This document shows, piece by piece, positions 1-6,887 of a stretch of 64,000 nucleotides of DNA; within the stretch, counting starts at the first letter, position 1, and every line of letters begins with the position of its first letter. Under the pieces are notes generated by a model. It did not search any database, had not been told where the DNA came from, and was given only the letters and a program-made list of their open reading frames with translations. Where the stretch lies: positions 62,001-126,000 of the forward strand of contig NZ_CP109442.1 of NCBI RefSeq assembly GCF_036227205.1, given 5' to 3'. Both the position numbers and the translations under genes were made by a program. The stretch is from Amycolatopsis sp. NBC_01480. Its GTDB lineage: Bacteria > Actinomycetota > Actinomycetes > Mycobacteriales > Pseudonocardiaceae.

Positions 1-960
1 TTGCGGTACGCCGAGCAGATCGTCGTCGAACTGCGCTGGTCCACCCCGCTCGTCGACGTCGTCCGCGAAGGCGAGCGAGTCACCGGCGCGCGGACCCCCG
101 ATGGAGTGCTTCCGGCGGACGCGGTGGTGATCGCCAGCGGCGGATTCCAGGCCAGCCGCGAGTCGCGGCTCCGGCATCTGGGTCCGCAATGGGAGGAGGT
201 GAAACTGCGCGGCACCCGCCAGGCGACCGGCGACGGGATCGCGGCGGCGTTGCGGGCCGGGGCCGGTCCGGCCGGAGTGTGGTCGAGCTGTCACTCCGCC
301 GCCGTGGACCCGACCATGCCCGCCCCGGAGCGCAGCGAGGCGTCGCCACCGTTCCCACTGCACGGGTTCTGGCTCGGGGTGCTCGTCAACCGGGACGGCG
401 AGCGGTTCGTCGACGAGGGGCCCGGCCCGTGGGTGAAGAACTATTCGAAGATGGGCAAGGCGATCATGGGCCAGCCCGGCCGCGAAGCGTACGAGATCTT
501 CGACCAGCGTACTGCGGCGCGCGTGGCGGACGAGTTCGCCGGGGCCGCGGTCCCGGTCAGCGCGCCGACGCTGCCCGCGCTCGCCGAGTGCATCGGCGTG
601 CCCGCCGAGGCGCTGGTCCGCGCGGTAGAGGAATTCAACCGCGCCTGCCGGGAAGACGGGAGCACGCACGGTATCGAGCCGGCCAAATCGCACTGGGCCG
701 TCCCGCTGGACCGGCCGCCGTTCGTCGCCTACCACGCGGTGGCCGGGCTGACGTTCACGTTCGGCGGCGTGCAAATCGACCCCGACGGACGCGCTTTGGC
801 TTCCGACGGCGCGCCCGTGCCCGGGCTGTACGCGGCGGGCGAGGCCACTGGCGGCCTGTTCTACGGCGACTATCCCGGCGGCGCCGCACTGATGCGGGCG
901 GCGGTGTTCGGCCGTTCGGCAGGCCGCACTGCCGTGACCGAGGCTCTTCAGCGCGGCTGA
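1..960 (+). CDS. FAD-dependent fumarate reductase/tricarballylate dehydrogenase-type flavoprotein, 3' part
   Basis: This is the C-terminal 319 residues of a flavoprotein of the fumarate reductase/3-ketosteroid dehydrogenase/TcuA superfamily. Visible marks are VVIASGGF (about residues 42-49), a catalytic-domain stretch with LVNRDGERFVDEG (about 128-140), and the FAD-binding C-terminal block GLYAAGEATGG followed by DYPGGAALMRA (about 275-300). Family members run 450-500 residues and start with a GxGxxG nucleotide fold. That fold is absent, so about 150 residues lie upstream of the window and the TTG at base 1 is probably not the start. The stop overlaps the end of the convergent PrpD gene by 13 bases. 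A role in dehydrogenating a carboxylic acid or ketosteroid-like substrate is inferred from family only. Confidence 0.85.
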   Translation: MRYAEQIVVELRWSTPLVDVVREGERVTGARTPDGVLPADAVVIASGGFQASRESRLRHLGPQWEEVKLRGTRQATGDGIAAALRAGAGPAGVWSSCHSAAVDPTMPAPERSEASPPFPLHGFWLGVLVNRDGERFVDEGPGPWVKNYSKMGKAIMGQPGREAYEIFDQRTAARVADEFAGAAVPVSAPTLPALAECIGVPAEALVRAVEEFNRACREDGSTHGIEPAKSHWAVPLDRPPFVAYHAVAGLTFTFGGVQIDPDGRALASDGAPVPGLYAAGEATGGLFYGDYPGGAALMRAAVFGRSAGRTAVTEALQRG

Positions 961-2285
961 AGAGCGCGCAGCAGGCCGGACGCGGACGGAGTCCGGTCGA
1001 GCCGATCGACGACACGAGGATCGCCTCGCTGCCAGCCCGGCCGTAAACCCGGTCCGCGGCCGCATGAAACCGCCGGACCATCTCGGCGACGGTCATCGAC
1101 GGGAAGGTGTCCTGTTCGGCGACGAGCACTCGTCCGTCGTCGAGCAGGACACGCACCCAGGACCCGTTGCGGGCCGGAAATCGCGCCGTCAGCCCGGGGT
1201 CCGCGACCAGCCGGGAGTGGGCAGCGAGCCATTTCGCCTGGGGATCGGCCGGGTTTCGCCAGTTCCGGTCGAGAATTCCGCCGGACGCCAGCACCGACGC
1301 CACGCTGAACTGCACGCTCAGCTGCGCGGCCACGACATCGGAGATCGGCCCGCTGTTGTCGCAGCCGGGATACCGGACTGCCCGCTCAGCGAGCCCGATG
1401 CGGACGGATTCGACGCGGGCCGGATCGGGACGGTGCCGCCGCCCGATCTCCTCGGCGAGCTGGCAGGGCCCCTGCACGTAGATGCAGGCTGGCACGGGCT
1501 TGTGCACGATGTCGCGGATCGCGAAGCCAGGTCCGCCGGCGAGCCGGTGCGCCCGGTCCCGGGCGCCGAAAGCAGCGAGCAGTCCCGCCTCCCCGTCGAC
1601 CGCCCCGCCGGACGCGGTCAACCCGGCGGCCGCCAGCAAAGCCGACTCGACTCCGGTCCGCGCAGCCATCGCCGAATGCAGCACATGCTCCTGCGTGGCG
1701 GCCCGCGCCCAGTGGTTGAGGCCGCACGCCGCGTTGGCCGCCATGCCGAGCGCTGCCCGGGTCGCGGCCTCGTCGAGAGCGAGCAGGTGGGCGCACGCGG
1801 GCGCCAGCCGCGACGGGGCCGAGCACACCGGTGGGCCGGAAGGTCGCGGCCACTTCGGACGTGCTCATCGCCGAGCCGACGCGGCACATCACCTCGTAAC
1901 CGACCACCGCCGCGGGCAGCACACGCCCGCCGGACACCTCGTGCTGCCCGGCCAAGGCCAGCAGCGCGGGGAAGATCACCATGCCGGGATGCGACGAACT
2001 CTCGACGTGCGTGTCGGTCCGGCCAGTCGCCGCCGCGGGCATGCTGTCGAGGTACGCCGCCGTCGGGGCGGGCGCGCTGGCCGCGGCACCGAGGACGAGC
2101 GCGGTGCCAGCGTGCGGTTTTCCCAGTGCGCACAAGGCAATGCGGCTCTCGTCGGAAGGCACCAGAGCCGCGGACAGGAAGTCCGTCAGACACAGCTTGG
2201 CTTTGTCGAGGACGTCCACCGGCACCAGTGATGTGGTGGTCCCCACGCAGACATCCGCAAGTTCTCCCGCAAGGTCGTCGCCCAT
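948..2285 (-). pseudogene. MmgE/PrpD family protein (2-methylcitrate dehydratase-like), two frameshifts
   Basis: The product belongs to the MmgE/PrpD family, whose known members include 2-methylcitrate dehydratase and cis-aconitate decarboxylase. The N-terminal part reads in one frame (DDLAGELADVC, DTHVESSSHPG, FRPTGVLGP). Near 1800-1815 homology moves to another frame (CAHLLALDEAATRAALG, SVQFSVASVLASGG). Near 1000-1015 it returns to the original frame and ends at the stop at 948. The two shifts compensate exactly, so about 800 bases in the middle are read in the wrong frame. Sequencing error or real decay are both possible. In-frame ATGs lie at 2303, 2297 and 2285; I chose 2285, just downstream of the operator, without a clear ribosome site. 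It is divergent from the NIPSNAP gene and convergent with the flavoprotein. Confidence 0.75.
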
Positions 2286-2296
2286 GGTTGATAGCA

Positions 2297-2328
2297 TAAG
2301 CATGCTTACGCTTGAAACGCATGCTTAT
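2297..2328. promoter_or_regulatory. palindromic operator between the PrpD and NIPSNAP genes
   Basis: A perfect 12-base palindrome TAAGCATGCTTA (2297-2308) is followed by a second copy of its core, GCATGCTTAT (2319-2328). The two GCATGC centres are 19 bases apart. The pair lies between divergent starts, so one dimeric repressor, for instance of the GntR type, could control both genes. No regulator gene for it is in the window. The regulator family is inferred only from site shape. Confidence 0.55.
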
Positions 2329-2340
2329 GGAGGTTCCGCG

Positions 2341-2955
2341 ATGCTCTACGAACTGACCCATCTCGCGCTGAAGCTCTACACGGTCCCCAAAGCACTGCCC
2401 GCCCTGGAGGATTACGCCACGAACGCGGCGGCGCGCGGCAGGCTGCTCGGCTGCTGGGAGACCGAACACGGAGAGATCGTCGGCCGTGTGCTGCTGCTCC
2501 GGGAATTCGAGGACGCGGGCGCACTCGCCGAAGAACGGCAACGGATCCTCACCAGCGCCAATCCGTTCGGGGTCGGCGAGCACCTGGATTCGTTCACCGT
2601 CAGCAGCTACGCGCCGTTCCCGTTCCTCCCGCTCGTGCAGACCGGACACTTCGGCGATGTCTATGAATTCCGCACCTACGAACTCAAAGTCGGCGGCCTG
2701 CCGCCCACGATGGCCGGCTGGGAGGCCGCGCTTCCCGAACGCACCAAGCTTTTTCCGCTCACCACAGCGATGTACGGCCTGGACGGAATCCCGCGCATCA
2801 CGCACATCTGGCCGTTCCCCAGCCTCGACGGCCGCCTCGCCATCCGCCGCGAGTCCTACGAGCGGGGAATCTGGCCGCCGGAGAACGGTCCGGAGAACAT
2901 CGCCCGGGCGACTTCGAGCATCGCCATCCCGACGGCTTTCTCACCGCTGCACTGA
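2341..2955 (+). CDS. NIPSNAP family protein, two tandem domains
   Basis: The 204-residue protein has two NIPSNAP-type ferredoxin-fold repeats. The first, about residues 1-95, starts MLYELTHLALK; the second, about 105-204, starts VYEFRTYELKVGG and contains RITHIWPFPSLDGR. NIPSNAP proteins are small dimeric alpha-beta barrel proteins often found in catabolic clusters, and the exact reaction is unknown here. A GGAGG six bases ahead of the ATG at 2341 fixes the start. It is transcribed away from PrpD under the shared palindrome and probably belongs to the same catabolic unit as PrpD and the flavoprotein. Confidence 0.8.
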   Translation: MLYELTHLALKLYTVPKALPALEDYATNAAARGRLLGCWETEHGEIVGRVLLLREFEDAGALAEERQRILTSANPFGVGEHLDSFTVSSYAPFPFLPLVQTGHFGDVYEFRTYELKVGGLPPTMAGWEAALPERTKLFPLTTAMYGLDGIPRITHIWPFPSLDGRLAIRRESYERGIWPPENGPENIARATSSIAIPTAFSPLH

Positions 2956-3255
2956 ACGGCCGGCGGGCGCGGTTCGCGGTCTCGAGGTGCTTCGGCCGCG
3001 GGCCGGTCCGCTGGGCCTCGACGCTGACCGGCACCAGGAACACGCCACCTTCCTGATCGAACAGGATTGCTCATCGCCGACTCCCTTCTCGTGGTCGCGC
3101 TGTCTCTCGGAAGGGCCGCGAGTTCCCGAGAAAGAAGGAGGCATTGCTGGGCATGGCCGAGGAGAGGCGCTGAGCGCACGAGGCCCCGGCCCGACGTGCG
3201 GCGTGGAGATCAGCGTCGGCGACGACGTGGTGACTGTCCTCCGGGACGCCGCCAT
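2956..3255. other. non-coding stretch downstream of the NIPSNAP gene
   Basis: I see no supported gene here. Long open frames on both strands have no recognisable domain. The right edge runs into the IS3 transposase scrap. Confidence 0.4.
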
Positions 3256-3545
3256 GAAGAAGCCGTCACAGAAAACGCGCGCGTCCTCCAGTGACCCGAA
3301 CCGCTCAGGGAAGTCGTGCATATATTTCAGGTTTTTGAACTGAGCCTCTGAATACGGGTTGTCATTCGAGGTGCGCGGGCGGGAATAGGACCGGATGACA
3401 CCGAGATCGACAAGCAGTTCCGACACCGGTTCCGACACCATCGCGCCACCACAGTCAGCGTGGATGGTATGCGGCTGACTGCCATTGCGATTCATGGCGT
3501 CATCGAGGAAATCCTTAGCAACGACCGCGTCCTCCGCGGCGGCGT
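3256..3545 (-). mobile_element. IS3-family transposase remnant (integrase core fragment)
   Basis: Read on the minus strand, about 97 residues match the rve/DDE core of IS3-family OrfB. Visible pieces are KGHAAAEDAVVAKDFLDD, TIHADCGGAMVSEP (second catalytic Asp, normally HADRGS), SRPRTSNDNPYSEA and FKNLKYMHDFPERFGSLEDA (third acidic region). The N-terminal half, the OrfA helix-turn-helix and the C-terminal end are missing. An in-frame stop lies just upstream near 3590. It is a dead fragment; no terminal inverted repeats could be recognised. Confidence 0.75.
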
Positions 3546-4021
3546 GCCCCTTCGTGACCGTCGCCCGGCACCTGCCGAGCCGGTGAGCTCGTGGTCACGG
3601 CACACCTGGATCGAGTGGTGCCACGGCCGCCGTCCAGAGGGAAGCGGCCGTGGCACATCCCCCTCCAGCCGGCCGCCTCCCTCACCCTTTGCCCTTCCGT
3701 CTGAAAGCCGGTGCCATGACCCACGACCCGCCGGCGCCGCGGCATTCCGCCCTTAACTGTCCCGTGCACTGCAAGATCGGTGGCGCGAAGACGGCGCCGC
3801 GTTCGACCTTGGCGCGACGCTACGGCGGGGCGATCAGCTTCACCTGCTGCAGAGCGCACCGCCGCGCGAGCCTACTGGTGAAAGTGCACGTCACCGGTGC
3901 AAGACGGCACGAACACCCTTGCCGTGGGCGGAGCGCAGCTGGCCAGTATTCCGCGGGAGCGGACGATTCCGGACGGGTGAAAATCCAGCCTGCCAGCGCG
4001 GGTCCCTACGGTGAACTGGCG
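3546..4021. other. gene-free stretch between the IS3 scrap and the 408-aa gene
   Basis: About 480 bases without a supported gene. Short open frames on both strands show no family signature. Given the adjacent IS scrap this may be eroded sequence. Confidence 0.35.
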
Positions 4022-5248
4022 TCAGCGCGCGCCGCCCTCCAGATCGAGCAGCTGGCGATCGGACGACTGGAAGATCAGCACGTTGTTGATGTTCACCGTC
4101 CACTCGTTGACGAACTTGTCCGGATGGAAGTAGGACAGCCGGGTCTCCTGCATCCTCGCGGCGAGCATGTCGCTGGCGACGCCGGTGAACGCCGGCTGGC
4201 CGGGCCACACCTCGAGCGGTACCTCGTCCGCCAGGACCAGCCCGGGCCGCAACGACACGATCAGCGTGGGCGACACGGGAAAGTCCGACCGGACAAGCAC
4301 TTCCACTTCGAATCCGGGCGGCCGGGCCGGCATTTCGTACTCTGATGGCCGGAGCTGCGCCTGCGCGAGCTTGGCGGCGACCACGGCCGCGGCACCGGGC
4401 TGCTCTGGCGCGGCCGGCGACGGCCGGCCCGGAGCCGGCTTGATCTCGCCGAAGGCGACCGTCAACGGGCCGAACCGCAGCGGCCCGGGCGCGGTCGGCC
4501 GGACGACCACCTGTGCGGTCCTGGCCAGCCGCTCGTCGTCTTCGTATCCCGCGGGCAGGAGCAGGTCCACGTCGGTTTCCGGCCCGAGGTCCTGACCGAG
4601 CCCGCGCGCGAGGGCCTCGGATTCGGCAAGCAGGTTGAGAGAAAGGTCCACCACGCCGTCGACCGCGTCGACGAGGTCGCTGCCCAGCTCGTCAATCCGC
4701 TCCTCGCGCCGGCCCCTCAGCCCCAGGCGGCTCGACCGGGGGAGCTGGTTCCGGGCCTTCTCATAGGCTTTGGGGCCAAAGAGCGGAAGCGCCTCGGTCA
4801 GCGCCCGGAACGCCGCATCGTTCAACGCGCTCAGCGCCGCGGGGACGGCGTCGGGACGGCCAGCGGAGAGGGAGCACAGCGCCACGTACCGCTCGGCCAC
4901 CGCGATCTGCAGCGGGGACTTGGCTGAAGCGGCCGCGGCGGCCTCGCGGAACAAGTCACGCGCGCGGGTCAGCTCGGCGGCCCGCGAGTTCGGCTCTGGC
5001 GCCGTGCTCGCGTCGCGCAGCGCCCGCTGCCCTGCACCCAACGCGATCGTGTATCGCTGGTCTAGCAACTCTTCGAGCTGACGGCCGATCCCGGCCAGCT
5101 GCTCGCTCACGCGATCTTCGCTGGCCACCACTGCGCCCAGAAGCTCCGAGGCCAGCCCGCTGAGCTCGTCGTTCCCGGTCAGCGCCCGGATCAGCTGGGA
5201 AGCGCCGTACTTCGCGGCGATCGTGGCGATCGCTGTCAGTGGCTCCAT
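4022..5248 (-). CDS. hypothetical protein, 408 aa, helical N-terminal region
   Basis: I do not recognise this protein. It has codon use typical of the host and an ATG at 5248 preceded by a purine-rich stretch. The first about 30 residues (MEPLTAIATIAAKYGASQL) look like a small-residue-rich amphipathic helix. Residues to about 190 are Ala/Leu-rich and probably all helical, with a repeat-like arrangement of Arg/Glu-rich helices. The middle (about 215-320) is Pro/Ala-rich. The C-terminal part (FEVEVLVRSDFPVSPTLIV, QLLDLEGG) looks like a beta-rich domain. There is no signal peptide. It stands alone, with over 1 kb of apparently non-coding DNA upstream. The helical start recalls membrane-acting N-terminal domains of immune-type proteins, but that is only an impression. 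Confidence 0.7.
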   Translation of the reverse strand: MEPLTAIATIAAKYGASQLIRALTGNDELSGLASELLGAVVASEDRVSEQLAGIGRQLEELLDQRYTIALGAGQRALRDASTAPEPNSRAAELTRARDLFREAAAAASAKSPLQIAVAERYVALCSLSAGRPDAVPAALSALNDAAFRALTEALPLFGPKAYEKARNQLPRSSRLGLRGRREERIDELGSDLVDAVDGVVDLSLNLLAESEALARGLGQDLGPETDVDLLLPAGYEDDERLARTAQVVVRPTAPGPLRFGPLTVAFGEIKPAPGRPSPAAPEQPGAAAVVAAKLAQAQLRPSEYEMPARPPGFEVEVLVRSDFPVSPTLIVSLRPGLVLADEVPLEVWPGQPAFTGVASDMLAARMQETRLSYFHPDKFVNEWTVNINNVLIFQSSDRQLLDLEGGAR

Positions 5249-6356
5249 TGTCTCACCTTAAGCCCATGACAGTCCGGGCCAACCCGGCCTAAAACCTACG
5301 ACCAGAACCCCGCCGCCGATGATACGGAAGCACACGCGTCCACGGCGAGCGGAGCACCCCGATCAAGCAGATCGCGCGGTGGGGCCGGACGACGGCCTGG
5401 GAAGAGTTTCGCCCCGCCACGACCCTCAGCTCGGTTGCTCTGAAGAGCCCGAGGCAAGGAACCACCGTAGTCGCCACAGCCGCTTCAGGACCGTGATCAG
5501 TTCCAGCGCGGCGCTGAGCGTGTCCACCACCCGGCGCGGCCGGGCAGCTGGCAGCGATCAGCTGGGTTACGTGGCCGCCAGAACGCAGCGGGTGCAGCAG
5601 CAGCTGCATCCCCCAGCCCTCACAACGGGCCACTTCCGCTCGGACAGCGGGCACGGCTCCCCGGGCGCCGCGCAAGGCGCGGCCATGACTCAGCGAGAAA
5701 CGGAGAAACGCCATCAGGATCGCCCGGCAGATCCGGGACCGTCCTCCCGCACCGATGCCCGCGTGATCGGGGCACGGTGCGCGCCACCCGCGGAACGGCC
5801 GCGGGTGCGCTCACGCACCCGATCTGCCTGCCGGGGGCGCGACGCCTCCATCGTGACAACGCCCGGATCGAGGACTCCCGGCCATCACCCAGAACCTGTC
5901 CTTCCCGCACAGACAACCAGCCGGCGATCGGGCCTTGTCCCGCCGGCACCGTACTCGGCCGCCAACTCGCGGCCACACCCCGCTCCGTCGCCCTGCACCG
6001 CAACCCGTCCAGCACGGGACCGGGTGACCCCGGCCCAAGCACTCGCCACGACCAGCATGGTGTCCCATCAAGCCGACGACGACCGATCCCTTTTAGCCAG
6101 GCCAAATCCACCCGACTTTCGCCGAGGGCAAACAAACGGCGCGAGGTTCAGTAGAATCGACTCCGCCCTGACGACAACACGTGGACCGAGCAGGGAGCGC
6201 GGTCACCCGAGTCCGGTGCCCTCCGCAATGAGGGCTTGGTCCCGCGAATTTCCAGCTCTGCGCAGCCGATTGCGTTTTCCCACAAGGAATCCGCAAGCCC
6301 CCCGTCGCAGGCTGGGCCGACGCGGCGACCGCCGCGTGGAGAGGTGGGACAGTCGC
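5249..6356. other. 1.1 kb stretch without a recognisable gene
   Basis: No open frame here has a family signature, a convincing ribosome site and consistent codon bias together. A minus-strand frame at 5289-5714 and plus-strand frames across 5319-6150 look like shadow frames. The last 100 bases should hold the promoter of the secreted protein starting at 6357. Confidence 0.4.
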
Positions 6357-6839
6357 ATGATCAGGAAAGTTCTCGCGACCCTGGGGGTAGCGGGCACGGC
6401 GCTACTGGGAGTGGTGGCGCCAGCCACGGCGCAGACGCAGGCCGCGCCGGACTGCCAGTACACCGGCGGCTACGGCACAATTGTGAAGACCGCGCCCGTG
6501 ACGGCGCTGACGGGCGGCACCCGGGTCGCCACCGTCGAACTGTGCCGCGACAGCGCCTACAACTACTGGGCGTTCGCGATCTACAGCAGCCCTATGACAG
6601 CCAGTGAGTACGCGCAGGCTTACCTGCAGACCTACCGCGACGGGTCGTGGGTCAGCGACGTCACGTGCGACGACAAAGCCGGTGGCGGCAACGGCCACGT
6701 GGCGTACACCCAGACCCGGTGCTGGACGGCGAAGGTGAACGGGGTCAGCGGGCACTACACATTCCGCGCCCGGTCGGACAAGTTCAGCAGCCACACCAAC
6801 AACCTGCTGGCCTCCGGCTCTACCGTCACCGCCCGCTGA
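6357..6839 (+). CDS. small secreted protein, 160 aa, four cysteines
   Basis: The ATG at 6357 starts a classic Sec signal peptide: MIRK, a hydrophobic core LATLGVAGTALLGVV, and an Ala-rich cleavage region APATAQTQA near residues 24-28. The mature protein, about 133 residues, has four cysteines (in DCQY, LCRDS, TCDDK and RCWT), likely two disulfides, and many Tyr, Ser and Thr, consistent with a small extracellular beta protein. I do not recognise a family. It is monocistronic and ends at a strong hairpin shared with the convergent AfsR-type regulator. Confidence 0.75.
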   Translation: MIRKVLATLGVAGTALLGVVAPATAQTQAAPDCQYTGGYGTIVKTAPVTALTGGTRVATVELCRDSAYNYWAFAIYSSPMTASEYAQAYLQTYRDGSWVSDVTCDDKAGGGNGHVAYTQTRCWTAKVNGVSGHYTFRARSDKFSSHTNNLLASGSTVTAR

Positions 6840-6853
6840 CGGACCGATCTCGC

Positions 6854-6887
6854 CCGGGCCGCCGGAGTCACCGCTCCGGCGGCCCGG
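6854..6887. terminator. bidirectional GC-rich hairpin between convergent genes
   Basis: A perfect 14-base stem (6854-6867 pairing with 6874-6887) has a six-base loop TCACCG. It lies just after the stop of the secreted protein gene and across the last codons of the AfsR-type gene, so it can terminate both. There is no T run, as is common in actinomycetes. Confidence 0.75.

Noticed and set aside
5289..5714. A minus-strand open frame of 141 codons
   Set aside because: No family signature, no ribosome site and composition typical of a shadow frame in GC-rich DNA.
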